From: Volutella citrinella
Lineage: Eukaryota > Ascomycota > Sordariomycetes > Hypocreales > Nectriaceae
Direction: 5' to 3'
Assembly: GCA_034401135.1 (NCBI GenBank)
Contig: JAWZSP010000008.1
Span: forward strand, 3,038,001-3,102,000
DNA: 64,000 nucleotides
Of the stretch, positions 1 to 12,670 are shown piece by piece. The notes under the pieces were generated by a model that saw only the letters and a program-made list of their open reading frames with translations, was not told the origin of the DNA and did no database searches. The position numbers and the translations under genes were made by a program. Numbering within the stretch: the stretch's first letter is position 1; the number at the start of each line of letters is the position of its first letter.

Positions 1-1405
1 GTACTAACCAGGCTCCAGCGTCCGTCGTAGGGCCGCCACCATGCAATCCCAGCTGTGAGATACCCTCAGGGCTGCGCCCCCCGCATTCCGACGGCGCTGG
101 AGGTGTGGCAGCAAGGCAGCGTACCCGACAATTTCATGTGATAGTGTGCTACGAGCTACAACCGTCGGCAACAGACGCTAGGAGCTCTAGACGCATCCTG
201 CTTTCGGACGAAGCCGGCTCCAAACACCGCCGGACGGCTCAATCCTCCGGCTAGATCGACAGTGACTGATAAACCCCCGAGTTGTGCGCGTCGGTGGCGC
301 GGCTCCATGGCGTCGGCTAGCGGAAGATGAGTTCCCCAATTTTGCATAGCCTACGAGTTGGAGGCGCGTGGGGAAATAGGACCCATGTCTGGTGTGTTTC
401 CCAAAGTGGCCATGGATTTCACCCGCGGCACAAATTTTGTGCCGAACCAGACTGGACACTTTCATGGCGGGATTCCAGTGGCGTGATGTGAGTGAGCGCT
501 CACGATAGTCCAGCCAGCCAGACACAGCTTCACTCGTTCCGGCCCGCGCCCGGTATCTCTTCACGACCCATTTTGTGTTGGTCCCGCTTTGCTGTTTCTC
601 GCTATATCTGCTGCTTGTCCTTCCTTTTCTGTTTCTTTTCCATTCTATATTCCTTCTTCTCTTACTAATCTTTCTGCTCATTTATTCTCTAACTTTTCCC
701 ATTGATTCCGTGTGGGGTTGCATTGCCTCCGTGCCTCCACAGCCCCAGATTCTTCCACCTTCCCTCGGGCTTTGTCACCCTTCATTGCTGACTATTGCCG
801 TCAACGCACGCTTCAGCCATCTGTGCCGCTTCAGCCATCTGTTCCGTGTGCCCTGATCTATGCGCTCTCAGCAGTTTTAGACAGGGAGGCGTGGTTGGTG
901 TGTGTTCGTGCGTTCTTGTGGAACAATGTGGAATATGATGGCTTTGTAGCCTAGACGCATTTGGCCCTTGCACGACAGAGATAGGAAGGACGATCGCGCC
1001 TCCAGACAGGAGTAGATTCAGCTGATGGAGGCGAAACCGGCGGACAAGGTACGGCTTGCCATCCTATTGGTTACCGCCGTACTATTTTTTTGTGGCATCT
1101 GGAATCATCGATATGCAATGATGCAGGAGTATCCGAGAAAAGAACAACTAACCCACCCAGGCATGGCCACTCCGTTGGTTTGCCCATAACCGAGGCGATT
1201 TAAACCCCATTCGTAGTGACAACGGCTTTGCCCCTGCTTACCCCGCAGCCAGGGTGCGTCTGGACTCCCAGGTCGTGACCCAACGCAACGGGACCGCGTC
1301 AAAAGAGGGACAGCCCGACCTAGCTCAATCCATCCATTGAATGCTCGTCCTGACTGTCAGCATCTCGTGCCATAGAATCAACTGTCCCCTCTGCCATCGC
1401 TACCG
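1..1405. other. Intergenic region left of the first regulator
   Basis: No gene is supported here. There is a strongly pyrimidine-rich stretch on the + strand around 590-700, and an 18-bp near-perfect tandem duplication (unit starting cttcagccatctg) around 812-847. The open frames on both strands have composition explained by the CT-rich tract and no recognisable domain. The last few hundred bases presumably hold the promoter of the gene starting at 1406. Confidence 0.5.
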
Positions 1406-4242
1406 ATGATTGAATCACCCAGTGATGCAACGCCTGCGAGTCGTCGCGACTCGCAACGAGCGGCCAAGCGCGCACTCATGGCGTGCCTAGCGTGTCGTGC
1501 CCGAAAGGTCCGGTGCGACGCCATCCTCCGCGACGGGAAATGTACAAACTGCGAGCTGGACAACCGGGAATGCGCCCTCAAAGCGAGGCCGGCGAAATAG
1601 TACGATGACATGACATGTCCGTCAAGGTGGATCGGGCTGGCTAACAAGTGCTCAACAGCCGGTCCAAGAAGGCCGAAACCACCACCTCAGCCCCTGCTGG
1701 TAGCCTCCCCACCGAGTCCCACCCACAACCCGTCTCTCACCAGCTTCGATTTGTGTCTGAGAATGAGAACAGCGGCGGCCACCCAGGCGTATCGCTGGGG
1801 ACGCCTTCGGATTCCACTGCCAGTCCTAGTCACCCGAGAATGAGATCATTGCAGGATAAGGGCAGCCCGAGTACGTCCCCCGGAAGCCAGGGACCGCGAT
1901 CCGTCCCGTCTGGTTAGTCTAGATCCTCTCATCCTCGAAAGTCCAAAGAACTGTCACTAATCTGCCTCTGTGTTCGCCCAGCATCGGGAATGTGGAATGA
2001 GAATAACGACAACACCCTGTCAGCCGGATTGCAGATCCAAAGCTCACACGTCATTTATTCCTGCTTACCCTTCCTCGATGTCGACCTTTCGCATGTGGCT
2101 CAGGTTGATGTACAGTTCCTAGAGTCACAAGGGTGCTTCCAAGTACCTGCTCGACACCTTACCGAAGCCTTTGTCCGCGAGTACTTCCTCCATGTCCACC
2201 CGGGTCTGCCCATGTTGAACGAATACGATTTCTGTCAGCTTTTTTCTCAACAAAAGCGTACAAAGCAGTCCCCAACGCTTTCCCTCTTCCTGTTTCAGGC
2301 GATGCTGTTCGCATCTTGTAGCGTAAGGAGATTTCTGTTGCGCATCTGTGGTAGAAGCTGATGAGAGACATAGTTTCTTCCCACTTGCACTATCCAGAGC
2401 CTCGGCTTTAAATCGATTCTCGCCGCCAGAAATGAATACTATCGTCGTGCAAAGGTATGTAATGTCCAAAGTATTGTCTTCTCTTCTTGGGGCTTCCATG
2501 CTAACTTGCATCTTAGCTCCTTTTCGACTTCAGCGTGGAGAGAGACCAAGCTGCTCAGGCACAAGGTGCACTTTTGATGTCATACAACGCCGCCATGCGC
2601 ACTCAAAAGAGAGCCAATTCCATCTGGCTTTCAACAGCCATTCAGCTGGCACAGGCTGCAGGCGTGGAGGCCCTCGATAGGGCCATAGAGCAAAACTCGG
2701 AATTCCCGATGTCGCTGAAACGCCTTTACTGGTGCTGCCTCGTTCGCGATCGCATTCTTCCACTAGGGGTCCGTCGGCAACTGAACATGAACAAGAAAGA
2801 CGTTGGTTTGCCATGCATGGCCATTTGTATCCAAGACTTCAACGACGAGATCCAAGGCTCGCAGTTCTACGATCCGGAAACAAAGGCGGCGTTGATCGAG
2901 ACTTTCCTTGTGCTTTGCGACCTCGCTGTTGCCCTGACAGACACCATCGCGACTGTCTACCCCGTCGGTCTATCAACAATTAGTATCCTCACCAGTGTCA
3001 CCAAGGTTCAGGGCTTTTTCCATAATGTACAATCCTGCAAGTTAACGTTGGAATCTTGGGCCGACAGAGCAAGAGAAAAGTTTCCCATTCTCAGCCGCTT
3101 GGACAATCTGAACGAGTCCATTATCTTATTCAAAAACCTGATATATATCTACTTCCAGTAAGTTGCACCGCTAGTCTCTATCCTTTATGTGACGGCACTA
3201 ACCGGTTAAAATAGCTCTGCTAGGCTGGCTTTGTATCAGAGTGAGAGCCTTATCCTCGCCGTGTGCTCCATTGGTATTCAGCATGAAGACAACCGGTGGC
3301 GCCAGAGCAAGATGAAGTTGGAAGACGCCGCAGCTAGCATCACCGAAAGGATGAAAGAGATTGTCAACATCGGGCAGGCCAGATATCTCCCCATCAGCAT
3401 GTAAGTCCTCTCTGAGAATCTGGTGCCGCGCGCAGACCAACGAATAACACGACAACAGCGTGGCCTATGTTGCTGTCCCTGTTGTATTGCACATCCTTGA
3501 TGTCAAGTTCTCTACCGGCAAGCCTCAGTCAGACTCAAAACAGGAGAAGCTCAACGTATACATGGAGGCGATGAGTGGACTCCGGACACAATATGATGGA
3601 ACTGAAGAGGTCTGGCACTTTATCAATTGCGTCATCGACTACGCCGCCCACCAGAACCTTTTTCAGTACTCGTTAAGGAATAAACCCATCCTTTGCGGAG
3701 GGCCCGGCTCGTTGGGAAGACCAGGTTCCACCGACCAGTGCACCCAGTCCGTTATGATTAACGAATGGGGTCATTTATTTCTCTATCAGCCAGTTATTTT
3801 CTTCCGTCTTACACACACGATAGACTTATCTCTATCGAACGGCCACTATTCCGAAGACACTAGGTTTCCAATGGCACTACGTTCCACTCGACTTTCCCTA
3901 TCTCGGATTAACATGAATACAAAACCCATGCAGGAAGCCTGCCTGACGAGCAACCTAGAGCCAAGCAACAAGGATCCCTACGACGCCGAGGTCTGGAATA
4001 GCAGGAACGGGGCAGTGGGCCAGGAAACCCAGACCGACATGTTGCTCTATTACAATCCCACATCATACTCACCGATCGGCTTCAATGGCTTCGCGTATGA
4101 CACAAATTACGACATGGCGACCTCATCGTCCTTCCTCGACTATGAGATTGGTAGTGAAGAGGCCGGTCTCACAGTTTCTCAAGACCCTTTGTCTTTGAGT
4201 CTGCATGAGACGAACTTTGATCCTATTTTTGATATAGATTGA
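1406..4242 (+). CDS. Zn(II)2Cys6 transcription factor, CTF1-like
   Basis: Seven exons fit: 1406-1599, 1659-1912, 1982-2322, 2374-2454, 2517-3157, 3215-3400 and 3459-4242. They total 827 codons. The N-terminal exon carries the binuclear zinc cluster (CLACRARKVRCD, then CTNC and a final C), about residues 27-55. The middle region has the fungal_trans (PF04082) signature, including a segment around LYWCCLVRDRILPLGVRR. The layout and the 'F..QGCFQVPARHL' stretch before the middle domain resemble cutinase transcription factor 1. It is clearly paralogous to the minus-strand regulator at 25.5-28.3 kb, which has the matching 'IQGCLHIPARKYL'. It would act in the nucleus as a DNA-binding activator. The target is unknown, and cutinase control is not implied because no cutinase gene is in the window. 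Confidence 0.88.
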
Positions 4243-4458
4243 TAGCCATATGGCCATATGGGAATACGTTGTTGTGCTCTATAGATGAGCCGTGTGTTCA
4301 GTTGGCAAGTCACAACAGAATACGAGCCACTGTGACCTATATATTATACGATGAACTAGTAAGCAAAGCTCTCGACTCTTGGGTCTCTGAGTAGTTCGCG
4401 TCCTAAAGTTGATTCGTTGCCATGCGTAAAACAATTTAGTACGGCAACTCGGTCAGCT

Positions 4459-4489
<31 letters not shown>

Positions 4490-5370
4490 CACCTGTAAGC
4501 AAGCAATCAATCCGAAGAAGGTAACGACCGAAGCACTCTCCCACAGAATCAGAGATTATTCATCCCCTTTCGCCTGTTACTAGGATCCCAAAACAAAAAC
4601 GAACAAGGGCGTGGCGTTGGTGTGTAATGGCGGCGTGTAAGCGAAGCTGCCGAGGCCGAGGGTTTGGTCAATTTTAAGCCGAGAGGCAGCCACAGACCAA
4701 ATGCTGGTCCCCCTGTCCCCATCAACTTCCCTTTTTGTCCCTCTGCATGGCAGCTTCACCTCAAGTCTGACTATTTCCAAGCCAGTGATCTCTCATCTGC
4801 CAAAAAAAGAGGCTTGCCCCGAGATCGTTCTAGTATTCTGGCATGTGAACATTCACAGATGCCTTCCTCCCCTTTCTCGGAACCAGCCCCTGGCCAGAAT
4901 CCGCCATGTCTCACATTTGTGTAACGTCTCGAACATGGACAAAGCTGTTCAGCAGGGGCGCCACACCATTCATCCGCCTCACTAATGCTGAATCCTTCCT
5001 TCCCTCCACCAAGGAATGGCCACACACTTCCCCCACCTCTGACTGCTTGCCACCGAGGTCAAGAGTCGATGACTTGTCAGATCCGGCGAAGCGAGGGGCC
5101 AGGGGAGCACACCCTCTCAATTATTCTACTATTCCCCTTCGCGATAGCGCCACACGACGCGAGCCGGCATGGTGGTAATTGACTTCACCACTCGTTCCCC
5201 CACCAAGCCTACCAATCTGTTCAGTTGGGCCAGGGGCAATGTGTGGGGTAGTGACTAATCTCTAGATCCCCTTGTACAAAAAGTGGCCACTTTCCCCACA
5301 AAGTTGGCCCCTGGACGCACAGGTGCATCTCAACATGCTCCATTCTGCATGATTCAGGCCTGCAGCGACC
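4243..5370. other. Intergenic region, no gene seen
   Basis: About 1.1 kb between a regulator and a receptor gene. It contains a 27-base A run (4459-4485), two CCG triplets at 6-bp spacing near 4650-4658, and one TGGGGTA at 5244-5250, about 120 bp before the receptor start. The open frames here overlap each other on both strands and show no domain. Confidence 0.6.
4459..4485 (+). repeat. Poly-A tract of 27 bases
   Basis: An uninterrupted run of A about 220 bp after the stop of the first regulator. It could be a length-variable homopolymer or a trace of a retroposed polyadenylated end. No target-site duplication was evident by eye. Confidence 0.9.
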
Positions 5371-6829
5371 ATGACGCCCTCCAGGAGAGCTTGCCATCTT
5401 TTTATTGCTTTCATGTTGACGTTTGCCGCTCGAGCCGACTTGGATCTCAAAAGCTTACCACAATGCGCTGTATGCCTGCAAATCCCACATCGGACTGTAT
5501 TTATCTAACCATCCCAACTGCAGACTGCTTGTTTCGCAACAGCAGTAGCCGACACAGCGTGCTCACTCAATGACACCGCGTGCCTCTGCACAGAATCTTT
5601 CAAGGATAAAGTAGAAGTGTGCGTGAGAAATAGTTGCACCATCAAGGAGTCCCTGAGTGCGCTCTCCTTCCGCCCTGCATGCCTCTGCCGCATTTCTAAT
5701 AGCTTCTCTAGCGACCAAGAACGCCAGCATGGTTCTTTGTGGCGCGCCGGTTCGCGACAAAGGCCACGAATACATCGCAACGTCCGTTTCCCTCGCCATC
5801 ATCTCTGGGGTCCTCGTCGCTCAGCGGTTCGGGTTCAAAGTGTACGCCAAACTTGGCATTGGCATGGACGACTGGATGACGCTTCTCACCTTGGTTCACA
5901 TGATTCCGATAACCGTGATTACGATTGTCGGAGTGACACACAACGGCCTGGGCAGAGATCTATGGACCTTGCAGTTTGATCAGGTTTACAACTTTGGCAA
6001 GTACTTCTACATCTCCGTGGTGTTGTACTTCTCCGAAATTGCTCTCCTGAAGATAGCCTTGCTGTTCTTCTACTTGCGCATCTTTCCCGGGAAACGAATA
6101 CGCCTCATCATCTGGTTAACAATGGCATTCAACGCAGCGGTGGGAATCACTTTTGTGGTTGTTGCAGCTTCCATCCAATGCAGGCCAGTCAGCTTCTACT
6201 GGACTAATTGGGATGGAGAACATACTGGAAGTTGCCTCAACACCAACGCCATTGCGTGGTCAAATGCTGGATGCAGCATCAGTCTCGATATTTGGATGCT
6301 CTTACTTCCGTTATCCCAACTACGGGGTCTTCAATTGCACTGGAAAAGAAAGATCGGAGTTGGGCTCATGTTCTCTGTGGGCTCATTGTAAGTCTCTCGA
6401 GGAGGTGTTGTACGTTTGTTGATCAAGAACTGACTATGACCAAGCTTCACTATTGTGAGCATCCTGCGTCTTCAGTCGCTTTTTAGGTACCGATCAGACT
6501 CCCAGAACCCTTCATGGGAATTTTTCGATGCGGCGAAGTGGTCCATGGTTGAGATCAATATTGGGATCATCTGCAATTGCATGCCATCCATGCGGTTGGT
6601 TTTGGCCAGGATATTTCCCAAAATCATGGCAACCAACAGCTTCGCAACTGGCACTGATGATGTTGGCCGAAGGAGCGGGCGGTCCAACACAAAGGACATA
6701 CCATTGAGTGTGAATATTACGTCAAAGTCGAGTCACCGACTTGGGTCGAAAGTAGGTGGTGGGATTACGTACGAAAGGACGTTTACAATAGAGTCAACAG
6801 ATAACGACGAGACAAAACTAGTTGTATGA
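5371..6829 (+). CDS. PTH11-type integral membrane receptor with CFEM domain
   Basis: Four exons (5371-5469, 5524-5656, 5712-6387, 6445-6829) give 430 residues. A signal peptide (MTPSRRACHLFIAFMLTFAA) leads into a CFEM domain whose eight cysteines all fit the family spacing. The last one (NASMVLC) is reached only after the second splice, which supports the junctions. Next come CGAPVRD and a seven-helix rhodopsin-like region (PF20684) with DDWMTL, and a hydrophilic cytoplasmic tail. In Magnaporthe PTH11 such receptors sense surface or host cues at the plasma membrane. The ligand here is unknown. It lies between two Zn2Cys6 regulators, so a sensory role for this locus is possible but is inference only. 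A TGGGGTA site lies about 120 bp upstream. Confidence 0.9.
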
Positions 6830-7089
6830 AGGGGACGTGTCAAAATACAATTCCCATCTCTTGGACCTGCCTCGGGATATTTATGCGACACAAGAAGCCA
6901 GCCGAATTGCAGATGCTGTGTGAATGAGGTTGAGAGCGTGTTCTGTCGGAGAAGGTGTAATGTAGGGTAGGATGCTGCAGGGACTAAGTTAGACCGAGGC
7001 CAACCAGACGCAGCACAATATTTTATGCCGAGAGTTACCCGACAGCACCACCCGATAGGCTCCCTGCTCGGCATAAATCTGTCTGAGCA

Positions 7090-9830
7090 ATGACCTACCC
7101 ACTTCGCGGGGGACCAGGGGCTACGGGCTTCACGTGTCCACTTCCCCGCATTCGAGGTGGATCATCTGCCGGCCAAACCTCCGGAACGTTCCCAACGTTC
7201 TCCTTGAAGCTGGACTGCAACGCTGAGGATTCCCGGGCGGGCGTGCTTCTTAACGTCGCCAGTACTCGCGCCGCTTGTGCGCACGACTCTGATGCTATGG
7301 CCTGTGCTACCTGCCGGGCCCGCAAGATCAAGTGTGACCGGACACTGCCGACATGTCTGAACTGCCGGCTGCGATCTAGCCACTGCACCTACGCCGGCGA
7401 GCGTCGCAAACGCCGATGGGTAGACGCGGCTTCTGGCAACGGCAAAAGGCCGGCCTTGGACAATCCAAGCGAATCGCTGCGGGGGCCCGATGCCCAGTCG
7501 CGAACCGTAGCCACGTCACACGACTCTCTGCACCTGGGGCAGGCCGAGGCTGCCGTTGACCAACTGATGGCGTCTGACAGTGAGAATTCCGAGTCGGACG
7601 AAATGGATTCTACTATCACCACAGCAAATATGATGCTTGACTGCATTGAGGTCGATCCACCTCAGACTGGCCAACCAGCAGCCCAAATTGATCGCCGCGT
7701 AGGCCTACCATCGCCGGACGACGATGACGACAACAACAACGACCGCGACGACAATGATAACGACAATGGCGATGTTGGTGTCGCAAGTGCCAAGGACGCA
7801 CACGACGACACTATTCCTCTCGACCATATTCTAGAGGGGACCCCTTCTCGAGATGTCTCATTCATGCCACTGTCGGTATGGCTGAGAGCCGCCGACGGGG
7901 ATGAATACACTGGTCCCTCGTCTGGCATCTCGACAATGTCAGATCTAGGCCTCCAATGGATCCGAGAACATATACCAAATTCCGAAGTTCTGTGCAGCAG
8001 CATTCTGGACATTCGGAATTCCATCCTGGGCCACCTTCGCCAACCCAAGTGCCTTTCCCCTGGATCGTACACTTCGCCTGGCTCGCCTCGCACGTTGAAG
8101 GCTATTTCGCATGCCGAGGCCCTCCAGTACGTGGATGCCTTTTTTGCCACCACACAAATCCTCTTCCCCATCCTAGATCGGGGCAGATTCGAGGAGCAGC
8201 TGGCCAGGTATGGCACTGACCCATCCAATTCGACGGTCGACTGGAATGCATTGCTCAATGCTGTCCTCGCTTCCGGATGCCGAGCGGCTCTCTCCGATGA
8301 AAGCACAACGGCATTTCAAAAGTCTGGACGGATAGCTTGGGATTACTTCCAAAATGCAATGTACTACCAGTCCAAGATTGTTAATCTGTCCACGAGCCTT
8401 CTTGGTGTCCAGGCATTGGCAGTCATGACTGTCTTTGCCCAGGGCATAGCCAGCCCCCAACGTCTCGAGTTCACGCTTTCATCCATGGCCGCACGTCTAG
8501 CTCAGAGTTTGGCTCTCCACCATTGCCCGCCAGCGGAATGGAAGCTGAGTGAGGACGAACAACGAGAGCGGAACCGAGCCTTTTGGGTCATCTACTGCCT
8601 GGACAAGACGATTTCTCTTCGCTGTGGACGGCCAGCTGTCCTCCGTGACCACGAAATTAGCTGCGCCTTCCCACACGGAGAACACATGCTCTTACATGCC
8701 GAGTATAGCCTTGAGATACCAGGTCGTGTACAGAATCTAGACCTTCTGCTCTGCGCAGTACGGCTCTCTCGCGTGTGTGGCATGATTTCAGAAACGCTAT
8801 ACTCAGCCGCTGGGCTGCATCGACACACGTCAGCATTGCGAGAGCCAGCCATCAGAATCCTAAAAGTCCTCGAGGCCGTGCAAGTAAGCCTTCCTCCTGA
8901 ACTTAGGACCGATAGGCCGTTTAGCAAGATCCGTGGCCTAGCAAAGAGTTCGCAAATACCCCTCCTCGTCATACACTCGACCTATTACTATTTACTCTGT
9001 GCCATTTATCGGCGGTTTACCCCCATGTTTTCCCATGATGGCAAGGACACTCGACATTACCTGGCCAACTCCACCGACACGACGCACATAGAGGCAGCAA
9101 GATCAATCGTACTACTTACAAAATTTTTTGACATTGAAAGCTTTGCACCGGGCTGGTGAGTTTCTTGGACCTCTGCGTTGAGACCTTGACGACCGAGCGC
9201 ATCTCTGACCTACTTGCCCCTAGGCTCGTGTTTTACTATCCCTTCACAGCACTCACCACCATCTTCATGCATGTCATTGAGAATCCTTCAGAACCATCCG
9301 TTCGGGATGATATTGCATTGATGGAAGTTGTAGTGGGATTCTTCGCTCGTCTCGAGTACATCACTTCTGGAGAAGCCGCCTTTACAAAAACGACGGAATT
9401 CGTCCGTCAAGCTCGGAGTGTCGTCGCTGCCGCGACCGAAGCACGGGACAGCCACAACCAAACTAACCCTGAACAGCCACCTGGCAGCATTGGTGGTGTA
9501 TCAGAAAATAGTGCGACCCAAAGGAGCACCGAGCCGGTGAACAACAGCTTACCTATCTTGGCGGGCAGCAGGCAGTCTAGCTCGTGCGTGGCGGGGACGG
9601 AGAATCCGGTTGCAGGACCTGTTGTTACGGCCGAAGTGCCCAATGAAGTTCCTTCTCTGGGAGAAATAAACAATCAAAACGCCGATGACGTTCTGAACCA
9701 CCAAAACCTACCACCGTTTTTCTTCTCGAACCTTCCTGCTTCCCCAGCACTTCCTCCGGATGAATTGTTGGACGGGGGCTGGCTAGAGAGCTGGATGCAA
9801 AGCTCGGAGAATGTACCAATAGCATACTGA
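7090..9830 (+). CDS. Zn(II)2Cys6 transcription factor with fungal_trans domain
   Basis: Two exons (7090-9155 and 9224-9830) joined by a 68-bp intron. The splice turns FAPGW into a continuous LVFYYPFTALTT segment that matches the family. The zinc cluster is ACATCRARKIKCDRTLPTC with CLNCRLRSSHC, starting near 7300. An acidic, Asp/Asn-rich linker (about 7720-7770) precedes the fungal_trans domain, which holds ALHHCPPAEW and RNRAFWVIYCLDKTISLRCG. The + strand is open from ATG 7090, giving 890 residues. An ATG at 7297 would put the zinc cluster at the extreme N-terminus (821 residues) and is the usual arrangement, so the first 69 residues may be 5' leader. The general class is XlnR/Acu-like. Target genes are unknown, and no cluster motif was seen in its promoter. 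Confidence 0.9.
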
Positions 9831-10430
9831 GAAGAGGGCGAGGTGTCAGACTTGAGAATTCATTGAGAGGTGAAGGTTTGGTATGACCGTATATATTACC
9901 AGTTGACCGAGAACGTCGTGCTGAGAGGGTCAATATATTAGTTTTGGGCGAGTAAAGGCTGTCTGGAACACCGACACAGACTAATTGATATAATCTTTTC
10001 ACTATACCGCTAGGCAATGAAACTGACAATCTCGTTCTGGTCTAATTATACCCAGGCGATCTCCTGCCCCTCACGTTCAAGTAGTAGCAGTCTACCATTG
10101 CTCCGCGTGACAAAGCGATCTGTAATGCTTTGCCAGTAGACAGAAAGGTAGAAGAGGTCCATCCATGTATTTGTAAAGCGGTAGCGTAGATTGAGTCCCC
10201 GAACCTTACATACATGTAGTACATGGACCTGAGAGCGCCGTGGAAACGCATTGGGTTGGGGCACTACCCCAAATTTTGGGGTTACCCCATTTTCATGCGC
10301 TCTCGACATATATTAGGCATCACATGTAGTCAAGGGGCTTTTTACTATTGGACAACTAGATACTCTGGCAATAACTTGAGTAACACCGTACTGGAGCATC
10401 CAAACGCAGACGATACCGCTTCGAGCGAGC
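9831..10430. other. Intergenic region with promoter of the first SDR
   Basis: No gene recognised. The right part holds the clustered TACCCCA motifs at 10265-10289, listed separately, about 140-165 bp before the SDR start. Confidence 0.6.
10265..10289 (+). promoter_or_regulatory. TACCCCA-N5-TGGGGTTACCCCA cluster upstream of SDR
   Basis: TACCCCA lies at 10265-10271. TGGGGTTACCCCA, an imperfect palindrome, lies at 10277-10289. The same heptamer occurs as inverted pairs before the second SDR, between the AscI-like gene and the BVMO, and before the third SDR. A GGGG core would suit a C2H2 factor such as the one encoded at 13.5 kb, but that pairing is inferred. Confidence 0.55.
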
Positions 10431-11335
10431 ATGGCAACCGACACATCACAAGGCGTTGCGCTCGTAACTGGTGCCGCTTCTGGTACGTAGATATTCTCTA
10501 GTCCTCAACGCTCTAGTACTGATGAAGAGGCATAGGCATCGGAAGAGCCACCGCTTTGGCATTTGCGCGGGATGGGTGTCGGAAACTGGCCCTAGGTGAC
10601 ATTTCCTCGACTGGCTTGGAACAGACTCGGGATTTGATCCTACAAGCCTATCCAGATGCAGCTGTTATTACACACAACATTGACGTGGGCGACGAGAATC
10701 TGGTCGATACATTTCACTCTGCTACCATCGACGCTTTTGGTCGCATCGACTTCGCGGCAAACATTGCCGGATATGGGCACAAGGCACAACGGTCTGTTGA
10801 TCTCGACATGGCAGAGTACACTAAAGCCTTCAACGCCAATCTCAAGGGAGTGAGTCGTGACGAGCGGTGATGGGATATAAGGATGTGCTGATCAGAACGC
10901 CAGGTATTTCTCTGCCAAAGAGCCCAACTGCGTCAAATGATGAAACAGGAGCTCCTAGATGGGTTCGAGAATCGCGGAAGCATCGTAAACGTAGCCAGCC
11001 TCTGCTCGACAATTGCGATGCCGGGCTTGGCCGCATACTCTGCAACTAAGGGCGGCGCCCTGGGACTGACGAGGGGCGACTCGTTGGACTACGGAAGCCA
11101 CGGAATCAGGGTCAACTGTGTCGGGCCGGGAAACGTCCGAACTCCAATGCTAGAGGCGGCCATGTCTGAGGAGCACATTAACAATTCTGCGGATATGACT
11201 CCACTGAAACGGCTAGGACGGCCAGAAGATATTGGGAATGCCGTTGTTTGGCTGAGTTCGCCAATGGCCAGCTATATAACGGGCATTCTCCTTCCTGTTG
11301 ATGGTGGTTTGGCACTTCGGACTGGTCCTATGTAA
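10431..11335 (+). CDS. Short-chain dehydrogenase/reductase (SDR)
   Basis: Three exons (10431-10482, 10536-10849, 10904-11335) give 265 residues. The cofactor motif TGAASGIG spans the first splice. DIS at the end of beta-2, NIAG, the catalytic Ser (VNVASLCS) and YSATKGG with Tyr and Lys are present, and a C-terminal GILLPVDGG completes a classical SDR. It would oxidise or reduce an alcohol/ketone with NAD(P) in the cytosol. The NNAG motif is changed to NIAG, which is tolerated in the family. It runs tail to tail with a close relative at 11.6-12.5 kb. Both genes carry introns at identical places (in the Gly of the cofactor motif, and after NLKG), so they are probably an inverted duplication. 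The promoter has the TACCCCA cluster. Confidence 0.93.
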
Positions 11336-11560
11336 TCTCAGAACCTATAGTATTGATGGGAAACCCGACTTATGCATTTGTGCGATTGGCAACTTGGGTC
11401 TCCTCTGTGTTTTACACTTGTCAGGCCCTGTCAGGCCGAACACATCCTTTTCAATTTTGCGTCAGCTTTAAGACAGCTATGTCGGCACTGTATCACTGAT
11501 ATGATCACGGAAGTTGCTCTGTTGTTAAAGTACATCCTTATACGTCAAAGAGTCTAGCCT

Positions 11561-12499
11561 CTAGAGATTATGATACAGAAGTGCTCCTGTATCTATTGGC
11601 ATACTGATGCCAGTTATCCCTGTAGCCCCAGCGCCCGACAAGAAAACTATGCCATCTGCGACCTCTTTAGGGGTGACATGCCGACCCATAGCGGCCTCTC
11701 GCGCTGAAGCGGCGATGAACTCATCAGACATGTTGTCCCGCATCAGCGGCGTGTCAACAAAGCCAGGACAGACGCAGTTGATTCTGATGCCCTCCTCAGC
11801 ATACTGCCGAGCGTCTACTCGCGTCATACTCACTATCCCGTGCTTAGAGGCACCGTAAGCTCCAATAGAAGGCATTACTGCCAGGCCAGCCAGCGATGAA
11901 GTGTTCACGATGGAGCCCTTGGGGGCGTGTTGTACGCCCACCGACAGTGGCTGCTGCTTCAGCATGGCGGCGACTTCATATCGCTGGCACAGAAAAGTCT
12001 GAACGAACAAGAAGATTAGCCAAAGAAAAGATGTGCAAGAAAAGAAAAGAGCTTTTGTCTGAAAGTGAGGCTTACACCCTTGAGATTGACCTCGTTGGTT
12101 CGTGTAAATGAATCCACGTCCTCTTCATGAGTCATCTTGCCCCGGCCGATAACGCCAGCATTGTTGCAGGCAAAGTCAACTCTTCCATGGACACGGACGC
12201 ATTCGTGTATCATGTTTTTGACCGCTTCTTCTTTGGAAATGTTGGCAATGTGGATCACAACCTTGGCGTCGGGGTTGATCTCCAGGACCAGAGAGCGCGT
12301 GGCCTCAAGGCCCGTCTGCGATAGGTCAACGAGGAATAACTTGGTGCAGCCTTTGTTGGTAAACTCCAAGGCGATTTGTTGGCCTATGCCTTTTGATCTT
12401 GTCAGCTGCGCTCCCGTCCATGCTTGGATACTTGGGAGGATGCTTACCCGAGCCTGACCCAGTGATCAATGCCACCCCAGCGCTGATGAGAGGATCCAT
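11561..12499 (-). CDS. Short-chain dehydrogenase/reductase (SDR)
   Basis: Exons on the minus strand are about 12448-12499, 12076-12389 and 11561-11998, giving 267 residues. Motifs seen are TGSGSGIG (interrupted by the first intron), CNNAGVIG, the catalytic Ser in VNTSSLAG, YGASKHG, and CPGFVDTPL. It is a classical SDR with substrate unknown. It converges on the SDR at 10.4-11.3 kb and shares both intron positions and the NLKG and FLCQR segments, so the two are paralogues. Inverted TGGGGTA/TACCCCA copies lie about 140-170 bp upstream of the start. Confidence 0.93.
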
Positions 12500-12635
12500 G
12501 ATAGTTAGCGTTTGCTTTTGGATTGCTGATGAGTCTGGGCTTGATTAAGGGCTGGCATGATACGGTAAAATGAAGTGTCCTGAATATATCCCGGTCACTG
12601 CTTTATGCTATTGGGGAGACGGCTCCGCCCTGTCT

Positions 12636-12670
12636 TGGGGTAATTTCGTAATGGTAGTCCAACTACCCCA
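12636..12670 (+). promoter_or_regulatory. Inverted TGGGGTA-N21-TACCCCA pair
   Basis: TGGGGTA at 12636-12642 and TACCCCA at 12664-12670, about 140-170 bp upstream of the minus-strand SDR starting at 12499. It has the same arms as the other paired sites but in the opposite arrangement and with a longer spacer. Confidence 0.5.

Noticed and set aside
187..681. 164-codon minus-strand open frame
   Set aside because: It is antisense to a CT-rich tract, has low-complexity basic composition and no domain; frames also overlap on the plus strand.
575..954. Leu/Phe-rich plus-strand frames that look like a membrane protein
   Set aside because: The hydrophobic run is simply the translation of a pyrimidine-rich promoter-like stretch; there is no start context or continuation.
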